Assembly: GCA_963781265.1 (NCBI GenBank) | Contig: CAWAFH010000014.1 | Coordinates: 186,001 to 250,000, forward strand | Length of the DNA: 64,000 nt | From: WHSW01 sp963781265 | Lineage (GTDB): Bacteria; Actinomycetota; Thermoleophilia; Solirubrobacterales; 70-9 | Direction of reading: 5' to 3' | Shown: positions 26,890-34,292 of the stretch, one piece after another | How the letters are laid out: the number at the start of each line of letters is the position of its first letter | Numbering within the stretch: the first letter of the stretch is position 1 | The notes under the pieces: generated by a model | What the model was told of the DNA's origin: nothing | What the model saw: the letters and a program-made list of their open reading frames with translations, nothing else | Database searches by the model: none | Program-made: the position numbers and the translations under genes

Positions 26890-26943
26890 GCGCGCCCGGA
26901 GCGCATACGGTTGTCTGCAGATCCCCAAACCAGGAGGCCGTCA

Positions 26944-28321
26944 GTGGACATCGAGAAGGACGTCAATGACCTCGCCAAGCGCCTTGGCGGCAAGTGGCTG
27001 ATCGAGGGGGCGCCCGACGACAAGATCCCCGCGCAGGGCATGCCGCCGATCGCGGCGAAGCGGCTGATCGAGGAGGAGATGGTCCTCGACGGCATTCCGG
27101 AGCGCAACCTCGCCACCTTCGTCACCACCTTCATGGAGCCCGAGGCTCAGGAGATCATCGCCAGGAGCCTCGACGTCAACTTCATCGACCACGCCGAGTA
27201 CCCGCGCACCGCTGAGATCGAGCAGCGGTGCATCCGGATGCTGGCCGACCTCTTCCACGCCCCGGGCGAGACCACCGGCGCCCGCACCCAGGGCTCCTCC
27301 GAGGCGATCATGCTCGGCGCCCTGTCGCTGAAATGGAAGTGGCGCCAGCGCCAGGAGGCCGCCGGCAAGGACACCACCAAGCCCAACCTGATCTTCGGCG
27401 GCGACGTGCACGTCGTCTGGGAGAAGTTCTGCCGCTACTTCGACGTCGAGCCGCGCATCGTGCCGCTGCAGCCCGACAAGTACACGATCGGTCCCGAGGA
27501 CGTGGAGCCCCACATCGACGAGAACACGATCGGCGTCGCCGCGGTGCTCGGGACCACGTTCACCGGCCACAAGGACGACATCGAGGGGATCAACGACCAC
27601 CTGGTCGCGCTCAAGCACGACAAGGGAATCGACGTGCCGCTGCACATCGACGGCGCCAGCGGCGCGTTCACGTGGCCGTTCCTGTACCCGGACTCGGAGT
27701 GGGACTTCCGGCTCGAGCAGGTGCGCTCGATCAACGCCTCCGGGCACAAGTTCGGGCTCGTCTACCCGGGGATCGGCTGGCTGATCTTCCGCGAGAAGTC
27801 CGACCTCGCCGAGGACCTCGTCTTCTACGAGAACTACCTCGGCAAGACCGACGCGACCTTCACGCTCAACTTCTCGACCGGGCGCCTCGATGGTGCTGGC
27901 CCAGTACTACAACTTCATCCGCTTCGGCCACGAGGGCTACCGCTACGTGATGGAGCTGATGGCCAGCAACGCGAAGCTGCTCGCCGACCAGATCACCGAG
28001 ATCGGCCGCTTCAAGGTGATCGGCGCCGGCGAGGAGCAGCTGCCGCTGGTCGCCTTCAACCTCGCCGGCGACGAGCCGTTCGACGAGTTCGACATCGCCT
28101 GGCAGGTCGCGGCCGAGCGCGGCTGGATGCTGCCCGCCTACACGATGCCGCCGCAGGCCGACCACGTGAAGATGCTGCGGGCGCTGGTCAAGCTCAACCT
28201 CAGCCATGCGCTCGTCAACACGCTCGTCGACGACATCCATGCCGCGTGCGAGACGCTGGAGAAGAAGGGTGGCGTGAGCGAGAGCGAGCGCAAGCGCGTG
28301 AAGACCAACATCGGGATGTAG
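26944..28321 (+). CDS. gadB: Glutamate decarboxylase, PLP-dependent (one frame break)
   Basis: This enzyme converts glutamate to GABA and CO2, consuming a cytoplasmic proton; it is a classical acid-resistance enzyme. About 459 codons fit the bacterial GadB length. The PLP lysine lies in NASGHKFGLVYPGIGW, the substrate/cofactor region includes GSSEAIMLGALSLKWKWR and HIDGASGAFTWPF, and the C-terminal half from MVLAQYYNFIRFGHEGYRYVME is in a second frame. The break is near 27890, where family members read straight through. The start GTG 26944 has AGGAGG six bases upstream, preferred over 26911. No glutamate/GABA antiporter gene is adjacent; the ClC-type gene at 47.6 kb could take part in acid handling. 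Confidence 0.92.
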
Positions 28322-28337
28322 CCCGGTCAGGGCGGAA

Positions 28338-28356
28338 ATCACCCCGTTGGGGCGAT
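28338..28356 (+). promoter_or_regulatory. Island palindrome, site B
   Basis: ATCACCCCGTTGGGGCGAT matches the palindrome with one arm mismatch. TAGGTT at 28378-28383 is the probable -10 box. It precedes the three-gene unit that begins at 28440. Confidence 0.65.
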
Positions 28357-28439
28357 GACGCGGGCGCGTCGCTGACCTAGGTTGGGTCGATAAACGGGGG
28401 CCCGTCCGGGCGCCTCGCCATCGAACTGGGAGGTTTCCC

Positions 28440-28835
28440 ATGGACTCTTACGAGAAGACCGGCGACGGCTGGGTGCTGTTCGCCGGCGTGATGATCCTGA
28501 TCGCAGGTTTCATCAACTTCATCTTCGGGTGGGCGGCAATCGACGGCTCGTCGTTCTTCACCGACGAGGGCCGCTACGTGATCTTCACCGACCTCAACAC
28601 CTGGGGCTGGTTCCTGCTGATCATCGGCATCCTGCAGCTGTTCGCGTCGTTCTCGATCTGGAGCCGCCACCCGTACGGCCGCGTGATCGGGATCGCGACC
28701 GCCAGCGTGAGCGCGATCGCGATCCTGTTCACGGTGAACGCGTATCCGTTCGCTGCGTTCATGCTGTTCCTGATCGACATGCTGGTGATCTACGGCCTCG
28801 TCGCCTACGGCGGTCGGGACAGAGCGGCTGGGTGA
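28440..28835 (+). CDS. Four-helix small membrane protein (DUF7144-like)
   Basis: This is a 131-aa integral membrane protein of unknown function, with four hydrophobic helices: WVLFAGVMILIAGFINFIFGW, TWGWFLLIIGILQLFASF, VIGIATASVSAIAILFTV and AAFMLFLIDMLVIYGLVAYG. It resembles the actinobacterial DUF7144 family, which often accompanies stress genes. A GGGAGG ribosome site precedes the ATG. Palindrome site B sits about 85 bases upstream. It is first in an operon with a CMD-like protein and a small basic protein; stop and next start overlap as GTGA. Confidence 0.7.
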   Translation: MDSYEKTGDGWVLFAGVMILIAGFINFIFGWAAIDGSSFFTDEGRYVIFTDLNTWGWFLLIIGILQLFASFSIWSRHPYGRVIGIATASVSAIAILFTVNAYPFAAFMLFLIDMLVIYGLVAYGGRDRAAG

Positions 28836-29179
28836 CCGCCGTCCGGGACGAGACGCACGCCGCGCTGGCCGGGATCTCGGCCGGGCGCGTCGACGTCCTC
28901 GAGTCCGCCCTCGAGCTGCGCGAGGTGCAGCTCGAGGGCGCCGGCCTCGACCCGCTGACCTTCTCGCTGGTCAAGCTCGCGGTCCTGATCGCGCTCGATG
29001 CCCCGCCGGCCTCTTACGCGTGGCAGGTCGCCGAGGCGGTCGAGAGTGGCGCGAGCGCCGAGCAGCTGCTCGGCGTGCTGCGGGCCGTCGCCCCGCAGGT
29101 CGGCGGACCGCGGGTGATCGCGGCCGCGCCGGAGATCATGCTCGCCCTCGGCCTCGCCCTGCCCGACGGGCCGGAGTAG
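28832..29179 (+). CDS. Carboxymuconolactone decarboxylase/AhpD-like protein
   Basis: This 115-aa all-helical protein resembles the carboxymuconolactone decarboxylase fold (LDPLTFSLVKLAVLIALDAPPASYAWQVAEAVESGASAEQLLGVLRAVAPQVG in outline). AhpD-type members reduce peroxiredoxins through a CxxC, but no Cys pair exists here, so a peroxidase role is not supported. The GTG start overlaps the preceding stop. It is the middle gene of the site B operon. The evidence in full is the helix pattern and the GASAEQLLGVL segment, so function is left open. Confidence 0.65.
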   Translation: MTAVRDETHAALAGISAGRVDVLESALELREVQLEGAGLDPLTFSLVKLAVLIALDAPPASYAWQVAEAVESGASAEQLLGVLRAVAPQVGGPRVIAAAPEIMLALGLALPDGPE

Positions 29180-29184
29180 CGGCG

Positions 29185-29355
29185 ATGACGGTGGTCATGC
29201 GACGGCGCCCGCTGCTGCGCGCCGCCGCGATCGGCAGTGGCGCCTACGTCGCCGCCCACCTGCGCCAGCAGACTCACCTGTGGCGCCGCGAACAGCAGCG
29301 GCTCGCCGAGCCCGGCCGCGGCCGGGCGGACGGCTCCGCCCCGCCCGCGGGCTAG
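29185..29355 (+). CDS. Small basic protein, 56 aa
   Basis: This is a short protein with a basic start (MRRRPLLR), one weak hydrophobic segment (AAAIGSGAYVAAHL) and a charged tail rich in Q, R and A. It resembles the small proteins that accompany SHOCT and DUF6325 genes in actinobacteria, such as the one at 53375-53662 here. It lies five bases after the CMD-like gene. Its stop overlaps the end of the convergent YrhK-like gene. No function can be assigned. Confidence 0.5.
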   Translation: MTVVMRRRPLLRAAAIGSGAYVAAHLRQQTHLWRREQQRLAEPGRGRADGSAPPAG

Positions 29356-30209
29356 GGCTCGGGCTCGCTCCCCTCGGGCAGCGAGAGCAGCGCCCCGATC
29401 AGGAAGCAGAGGGCGCCGAGCGAGGTGGTCACATTGGCCGCCGCGAGGCTGAGCTCATCACCGGTTTCGGGAACGATGTACCCGGCGATCGCGGAGATCC
29501 CGAAGAGGATGCAGCCTCCGAGGTTCACGGTCGAGATCTTCCACTCGAGCGTGCGCTTGGCCGAGAAGATGCCGCCATCGCGGACCTCGAGGTAGGCGAG
29601 CAGGCCCGAGATCAGGAAGCAGATCGAGCCGACGGCCTCCGGCGCCCAGACGAGCCGGTCGACCTGCGAGGTGTCGAAGCTCTGCTGCATCGCCCGGAAG
29701 GTGTTGACGTTGAAGAACACCGTCCCGACGAGTTGGATCCCGGTCGCCCACCAGTCGATCCGGTGCGGCTCGAACGTGAGCAGTCGCATCCGTCCGCTGC
29801 GCTTGCCGGAGAGGTCGCGGTCCGCGTTCGCCGCCTCGAGGTACTGGATCAGCGCCGCCGAGGTGAAGAAAACCGAGCCGACGAAGAACACCGTGCCGTC
29901 GGCTGCCGAACCGACGAGCTGGACGAACCCTGGAAACGGCCCGACCATGAAGCAGACCGAGCCGATCGCGAACAGCACCCCGATCCACCAGGAGGCGCGA
30001 TGCGGCGCCCACCAACTCGATCCCCTGCCGTCGTCGCGTGAGAGACGCGACGCGTGCTTGCGGTGAAACCGCGACGACCAGACACGGGTCTCGCCGGACG
30101 GCGTCCGGTACTCGACCCTGGTCGTGAACGGGCCCGCGGCGCGCCGCTCGACCACCGTCCAGCCCTCGGGGGTGCGCGGGTACCGGTCGGCAATCCGGTG
30201 ACCGAGCAT
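29352..30209 (-). CDS. YrhK-domain membrane protein
   Basis: This is a 285-aa membrane protein with a soluble basic N-terminus of about 85 residues and then helices typical of the YrhK-like domain. WWIGVLFAIGSVCFMVG, VFFVGSVFFTSAALIQYLEAAN and a second, similar set (VGSICFLISGLLAYLEVRDGG, GGCILFGISAIAGY) suggest an internal duplication. Function is unknown. A TAGATT box (30216-30221) lies six bases before ATG 30209, indicating a leaderless mRNA. It is one of the few units of the island without the palindrome. Confidence 0.75.
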   Translation of the reverse strand: MLGHRIADRYPRTPEGWTVVERRAAGPFTTRVEYRTPSGETRVWSSRFHRKHASRLSRDDGRGSSWWAPHRASWWIGVLFAIGSVCFMVGPFPGFVQLVGSAADGTVFFVGSVFFTSAALIQYLEAANADRDLSGKRSGRMRLLTFEPHRIDWWATGIQLVGTVFFNVNTFRAMQQSFDTSQVDRLVWAPEAVGSICFLISGLLAYLEVRDGGIFSAKRTLEWKISTVNLGGCILFGISAIAGYIVPETGDELSLAAANVTTSLGALCFLIGALLSLPEGSEPEP

Positions 30210-30362
30210 GCGGGCAATCTACGGGGTCGACCTGCGGGAGCCCGCGGGTCGGCGGGCCCCACGCAGACCGTCAGCTCAGGCTTCCGCCCGGTCGGCCCCG
30301 ATCGCGCCGACGTGCGGTCGATCTCGTTACGAGCAGTTAGTTGAGCTCAGGGGCTCGTCCGG

Positions 30363-30758
30363 TCATCCGCTGCTGACCTTCACCGAGCCGGACGTTCGGT
30401 CCAGACAGGTCTTGGTCGAGGAGAGCTTCGTCTCCTTGACCGTCGCGTAGTACTTGCCGTCCTGTGCTTGTCGGTCGCCGAGGTCGATCTCGAACTTGCC
30501 CTTGTTGTTCGTGTGATCGCCACCGAGCTTGCTGGTCTCGCCGCTGTGCTTGCGGTAGAGCTTGACCTTGCGGTCCGGCACGCAGCCGGACTTCGGCGAA
30601 TCGATCTGGCCCTTGAAGGTCGCCGCGCCGTTCTCGACCTTGTACTTGAACTTCGTGAACGTGGTCGGATACTCCGTGTCGCCGGCGGCCGCGGCGAACG
30701 CCGTCGACGTCAGGACGACACTCGTCGCGATCGCAATCAGGCACCGTACGCGCGCCAT
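30363..30758 (-). CDS. Small secreted protein of unknown function
   Basis: This 131-aa protein starts with a signal peptide (CLIAIATSVVLTSTAFAAAAGD). The mature part looks like a single beta-sandwich: FKYKVENGAATFKGQIDSP, RKVKLYRKHSG, KFEIDLGDRQAQDGKYYATV. Two Cys (SGCVPDR and KTCLDRT) could pair. The pattern resembles Ig-like or carboxypeptidase-regulatory-like domains of secreted actinobacterial proteins, but I do not recognise a family. Its ATG follows directly on the stop of the Arg-rich small gene (TAGATG), so it is the last gene of the DUF6325 operon. Confidence 0.7.
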   Translation of the reverse strand: MARVRCLIAIATSVVLTSTAFAAAAGDTEYPTTFTKFKYKVENGAATFKGQIDSPKSGCVPDRKVKLYRKHSGETSKLGGDHTNNKGKFEIDLGDRQAQDGKYYATVKETKLSSTKTCLDRTSGSVKVSSG

Positions 30759-30833
30759 CTAACGGCGCCTCCGCGACACCCGGCGGGCGGTACGGCGGCC
30801 GGTGCGTCGGGCGACCCTTCTCGTTCCGATCAT
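30759..30833 (-). CDS. Arg-rich 24-residue small protein
   Basis: A 75-base open frame runs ATG to TAG between the DUF6325 gene and the secreted-protein gene. It has a near-perfect ribosome site, GAGGAGGT, seven bases upstream of ATG. Twelve of 24 residues are Arg, with RR at positions 5-6, 9-10, 13-14 and 17-18 and RRRR at 21-24. This four-residue spacing would put the charges along one side of a helix. TAGATG links it to the next gene. It could bind nucleic acid or acidic membrane lipid; function is unknown. Confidence 0.6.
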   Translation of the reverse strand: MIGTRRVARRTGRRTARRVSRRRR

Positions 30834-30852
30834 CTCTCACACCTCCTCGTGG

Positions 30853-31389
30853 TCAATTTGCCGCGGTCTCGATCGCGTGCAGCTCCTGCGCCTCCTCGGC
30901 GGAGAGCAAGCCGATCCCGATCAGGTCGAGCGGGCTGATGAAGCCGTCGCTGATCCGGAACCCGCCGGCGCGAGCGATCGCGTCTCGCAGCGGCACGGCC
31001 CAGTGATGCTCGATCAACAGCAGCGCCGCGGCGGAGTCGTTGGGGATCTCCTCGACGACATCCCAGGCCTCCTCGTCGGAGAAGACCGTGGCGCCCTCGG
31101 CGGCCGCCTCCGCACCGGCGATCGCGCCGGCCTCCATGCCCTCCTCGCCGGCGATCCCGAGGCCGATCAGCGCCGCGACCTTGCTGCCGAGCTCGATCGC
31201 TTCGGCCTCGCTGAGGTTGCTCAGGTGCTCGACCTCGACCTCGCCCTCGGCGTCCTTGTAGACAGCGAGCGCATCGATCACACGCACCGTGTCGCTCTCT
31301 CGCAGGCGCTCCAACTCGGCGATGATCTCGCCGTGGAAGTCCGGCTGCTCGAAGCCCAGCACCAGGAGCTGAACCGGTCCGATCGCCAT
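30853..31389 (-). CDS. DUF6325/DUF1269-family protein
   Basis: This 178-aa soluble protein has the ferredoxin-like pattern of the DUF6325 family: VQLLVLGFEQPDFHGEIIAELERL, VRVIDALAVYKDAEGEVEV, a Gly/Ala-rich middle (LIGLGIAGEEGMEAGAIAGAEAA) and DSAAALLLIEHHWAVPLRDAI. Function is unknown; relatives are frequent in actinobacterial stress clusters. It shares the same layout with the protein at 52915-53346, which lacks the glycine-rich insert. The start ATG 31389 has AAAGGGG upstream; the longer reading from 31446 is not supported. It is the first gene of an operon driven from the minus-strand palindrome at 31453-31471. Confidence 0.8.
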   Translation of the reverse strand: MAIGPVQLLVLGFEQPDFHGEIIAELERLRESDTVRVIDALAVYKDAEGEVEVEHLSNLSEAEAIELGSKVAALIGLGIAGEEGMEAGAIAGAEAAAEGATVFSDEEAWDVVEEIPNDSAAALLLIEHHWAVPLRDAIARAGGFRISDGFISPLDLIGIGLLSAEEAQELHAIETAAN

Positions 31390-31452
31390 CTTGTCCCCTT
31401 TCCTCGCTCGACTCTTGCGCCGCTGAGCATCGCTATGCAGGCTCACCCGCGC

Positions 31453-31471
31453 ATCATCCGATCGGGGTGAT
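31453..31471 (-). promoter_or_regulatory. Island palindrome, minus-strand site C' (DUF6325 operon)
   Basis: On the minus strand this reads ATCACCCCGATCGGATGAT, followed 17 bases later by TAGCGA (31435-31430), then a 40-base leader to ATG 31389. It forms a back-to-back pair with the plus-strand site 20 bases away. Confidence 0.7.
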
Positions 31472-31490
31472 TGGCGTGTGCCGGCTTCGA

Positions 31491-31509
31491 ATCACCCGGA
31501 TCGGATGAT
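31491..31509 (+). promoter_or_regulatory. Island palindrome, plus-strand site C (flavodoxin operon)
   Basis: ATCACCCGGATCGGATGAT matches the consensus at all but one arm position. No convincing TAnnnT box follows at the usual spacing, so the downstream promoter is weak or unusual. It faces away from site C', so one spacer carries two divergent sites. Confidence 0.65.
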
Positions 31510-31577
31510 GCGGTCGCGCGCCCGCGGCCGGACGATCGTCACGATGAGCCGGCCCGGTCGACGCGAGAAGAAGCCCG

Positions 31578-32255
31578 ATGGGCTCTGAACGGAATTCGAA
31601 GGCGCTGGTCGTCTATTACTCGTTCAGCCAGCAGACCCGCAGGGTCGCCGAGATAATGGCGGCGGCCCTGGGCGAGCAGGGCTACACGGTCACAACGAGC
31701 ACGATCGAGTTCACCGATCCGCACTGGGCCAAGCGCTTCTCCAAGGTTCCAATGCGTTTCCCGGCGCTCCAGATCCCGACGATCCTGGTCTCGCAGCGGC
31801 TGCGGAAGACCGGCGAGATCCGCATTCCCGATGAGGCGCAGGGCGATGACTACGACCTCGTCGTGGTCGGCTCGCCGACCTGGTGGCTGACGACGAACAT
31901 GCCGGTCCGGTCCTACCTCGAGTCGCCGGCCGCCAAGCGCGCGTTGACCGGAAAACCGTTCGCGGCCTTCTCGGTCTCGCGGCGGTACTGGAAGGGCAAC
32001 ATGAAGGACGTCCGCAAGCTCGGCGAGGCAAACGGGGGCGAGTGGCTGGGCGAGACTCACTTCACCTCCGCCGGCGGCCAGGTCGGCTCGATGCTCTCAT
32101 GGCTCGCGTACATGAAGCGAGGCGAGCCGCGCGAGAAGCTGCTCGGCGTGAGGATGCCCCCTCCCAACCTCCAGCCGGATTTCGAACAGCAGGCGCGCAG
32201 CTTCATCGATCGGCTCGCCAGGCCGGCAGCCCGCCGAGCAGCCGCTGGTCCATGA
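31578..32255 (+). CDS. Flavodoxin-family protein
   Basis: This 225-aa protein has a flavodoxin-like fold. The FMN phosphate loop is in VVYYSFSQQTRRVAEIMAAAL, and LVVVGSPTWWLTTNMPVRSYLES fits the isoalloxazine loop. Length and pattern suggest an NAD(P)H-quinone or thiol-linked oxidoreductase rather than a small electron carrier. It is first in an operon with an SDR (ATGA overlap). Site C lies about 70 bases upstream. Substrate unknown. Confidence 0.8.
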   Translation: MGSERNSKALVVYYSFSQQTRRVAEIMAAALGEQGYTVTTSTIEFTDPHWAKRFSKVPMRFPALQIPTILVSQRLRKTGEIRIPDEAQGDDYDLVVVGSPTWWLTTNMPVRSYLESPAAKRALTGKPFAAFSVSRRYWKGNMKDVRKLGEANGGEWLGETHFTSAGGQVGSMLSWLAYMKRGEPREKLLGVRMPPPNLQPDFEQQARSFIDRLARPAARRAAAGP

Positions 32256-33130
32256 GCGCTGAGCGACGCGACGACTCGTCGGCAGTCGTCCTCACCGGCA
32301 CCTCGACCGGAATCGGGGCCGCGTCGGCGGTCCTGCTCGCGGACGAGGGGTTCCGCGTGTTCGCCGGGGTGCGCCGGAAGGCGGATGGCGAGACGCTCAA
32401 AGCGCGGACCGCCGGCGACCTGACGCCGCTGGAGATCGAGATCACCGACGCGGCGTCGATCGCGACGGCGGCCAAGACGGTCTCAAAGGCGGTCGGCAAC
32501 CGCGGCCTGTTCGGCCTCGTCAACAACGCGGGGATCGTCAAGCCGGGACCGTTGGAGCTGCAGCCGATCGACGACTTCCGGCGCCAGTTGGAGGTGAATC
32601 TGATCGGCCAGGTTGCCGTCACCCAGGCGTTCCTCCCGCTGATTCGCAGTGGCGAGGGCCGGATCGTCAACGTCGGCTCGATCGGCGGCCACGTCGTGCT
32701 GCCCCTGCATGGCGCCTACAGCGCGTCGAAATTCGGCATGGAGGCGGTGAGCGATGCGCTCCGGCTCGAGCTGCGCCAGTGGCGCATCCCGGTGTCGCTC
32801 ATCGATCCCGGGGCAACTGACACCGCGATCTTCGGCAAGACCCTGACGGAGGTCGACGAGGTCGCCAAGCGCCTGAACGAGCAGGGACATACCGAATACG
32901 CCGGGCAACTCAAGGCGATCCGGCAGCTGGTCGAGAAGACCGCTGCGGATGCAGCCCCGGTCGACGAGCTCGCGAAGACCGTGCTCAAGGCGCTCACGGC
33001 GAAGAAGCCGAAGTCGCGTTACCTCGCCGGCCACGGCGCCGAGGCCGCGGTCGTCCTCGCCCGCACCGCCACCGACGCGATCAAGGACCGCGCCGTCGCT
33101 CGCGAGGCGCATCTGCCGCCGCCGGCCTGA
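32252..33130 (+). CDS. Short-chain dehydrogenase/reductase
   Basis: This is a classical SDR of 292 aa. The cofactor loop is TGTSTGIG, the structural NNAG is in LVNNAGIVKPG, and the catalytic residues are S in VGSIGGHV and YSASK. The C-terminal extension after residue 200 (ELAKTVLKALTAKKPKSRYLAGHGAEA) is typical of retinol/steroid dehydrogenase-like SDRs. ATG 32252 overlaps the flavodoxin stop by ATGA, so the two redox proteins are made together. Substrate cannot be named. Confidence 0.85.
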   Translation: MSAERRDDSSAVVLTGTSTGIGAASAVLLADEGFRVFAGVRRKADGETLKARTAGDLTPLEIEITDAASIATAAKTVSKAVGNRGLFGLVNNAGIVKPGPLELQPIDDFRRQLEVNLIGQVAVTQAFLPLIRSGEGRIVNVGSIGGHVVLPLHGAYSASKFGMEAVSDALRLELRQWRIPVSLIDPGATDTAIFGKTLTEVDEVAKRLNEQGHTEYAGQLKAIRQLVEKTAADAAPVDELAKTVLKALTAKKPKSRYLAGHGAEAAVVLARTATDAIKDRAVAREAHLPPPA

Positions 33131-33141
33131 GGGCCCGCAGT

Positions 33142-34116
33142 TCAGGCGTCGCCCGCGCAGCGAAAGCCGACGTTGCCCGCTGAGCTGTCGGGGGAGTTGC
33201 CCTGCCGCGCCGCCACCCTGTAACGCCGACAGTACGAGTCGTGGCACAGGTATGAGCCCCCCTTCTGAAGCTTGAACGAGCCCGCCTCCGGGCCCCGCGG
33301 ATCGTGACTGCGCTCTCGCTCGCGAAATCCGACCTCGAACCAGTCCGCGACCCATTCCCAGACGTTGCCGGTCATGTTGTGCAGTCCGAAGCCGTTGGGG
33401 GGAAACGCGCCAACCGGGCAAGTGCCGTAGTAACCATCCGCGCTCGTGTTCTCTGTGGGGAATCGTCCCTGCCACACGTTCATCCGGTGCTCGCCGCCCG
33501 GCTCGCGCTCGTCGCCCCACGGAAAGACCCTGCCCTCCAGACCGCCTCGCGCCGCGAACTCCCACTCCGCCTCGGTCGGCAGGCGCCTGCCCGCCCAGGA
33601 GCAATAGGCGTGGGCGTCGTTCCAGGTCACGTGGACGACCGGATGGTCACCGCGGTCCTCGACCGACGAATGTGGGCCTTCCGGGTGTCGCCAGTCCGCT
33701 CCATCCACCTTGCGCCACCACGGGGCCGCGGCCACCGCCTGCGTGGGCGGGAAGTCGTCCGGTAACAACCCGGCGAAAACGAACGACCAGCCGAAACGCT
33801 CGGCCTCGGTCGCGTAGCCGGTCGCCTCCGCGAAGGCGGTGAAGTCCTCATTGGACACGGCCGCCGGATCGATGCGGAAGGAATCCAGCGACACCTCGCG
33901 GACCGGCGTCTCGCCGTCGGCCGGGTACGCCCACCGATCATCGCTGCCGAGCAGGAACGAGCCGCCCGCGATGAGCACCATGGCGTCAGCAGCAACGGTC
34001 GCCCCGGCGGCGGCCACGGCCGCGGTCTGCTGGAGCGGCTGCTCGTGACGAGCCCGAGGGGCGCAGCACGGGGACTCAATCGAGCCTGCTTGGTCCGGAT
34101 GCGCTCCTTCGGTCAT
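33142..34116 (-). CDS. Formylglycine-generating enzyme (sulfatase-maturing, SUMF1 family)
   Basis: This enzyme oxidises the active-site Cys of type I sulfatases to formylglycine in the CxPxR motif. The 324-aa protein has the FGE core: MVLIAGGSFLLGSDD, PAAVSNEDFTAFAEATGY, HPVVHVTWNDAHAYCSWAGRRLPTEAEWEFAARGG and NGFGLHNMTGNVWEWVADWF. The copper-binding active-site pair is C291 and C296 in LCHDSYCRRYRVAARQ. It is transcribed divergently from an arylsulfatase that carries CSPTR, an obvious substrate. A TAGGCT box (34124-34129) lies seven bases before the ATG. Confidence 0.93.
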   Translation of the reverse strand: MTEGAHPDQAGSIESPCCAPRARHEQPLQQTAAVAAAGATVAADAMVLIAGGSFLLGSDDRWAYPADGETPVREVSLDSFRIDPAAVSNEDFTAFAEATGYATEAERFGWSFVFAGLLPDDFPPTQAVAAAPWWRKVDGADWRHPEGPHSSVEDRGDHPVVHVTWNDAHAYCSWAGRRLPTEAEWEFAARGGLEGRVFPWGDEREPGGEHRMNVWQGRFPTENTSADGYYGTCPVGAFPPNGFGLHNMTGNVWEWVADWFEVGFRERERSHDPRGPEAGSFKLQKGGSYLCHDSYCRRYRVAARQGNSPDSSAGNVGFRCAGDA

Positions 34117-34123
34117 CGCAGCC

Positions 34124-34129
34124 AGCCTA
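34124..34129 (-). promoter_or_regulatory. -10 box of the FGE gene
   Basis: On the minus strand TAGGCT ends seven bases before ATG 34116 with no ribosome site between, so the FGE mRNA is probably leaderless. It is about 60 bases from palindrome site D, too far for a shared -35 contact. Confidence 0.45.
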
Positions 34130-34191
34130 CCCAGGGCTCGGTGCTCAACCGCTGCCCCGGCTGTGCGGGCCGTCCGGCACCAGGGTTCGCG

Positions 34192-34210
34192 TTCACCCGG
34201 TTCGGGTGAT
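34192..34210 (+). promoter_or_regulatory. Island palindrome, site D (sulfatase operon)
   Basis: TTCACCCGGTTCGGGTGAT is a strong palindrome. A TGCGGT/GCGGTT -10-like box begins 15-16 bases downstream (34226-34232). The sulfatase ATG is at 34293. Confidence 0.7.
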
Positions 34211-34292
34211 GCATTACCGCGCCCGTGCGGTTCGATGCGAGGGTCACGCTCGCCGACAAAGCCAATCCATCCTCAGAGCACGGAGATAGACG

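Noticed and set aside
28832..29179. AhpD-type peroxidase activity
   Set aside because: No CxxC pair is present.
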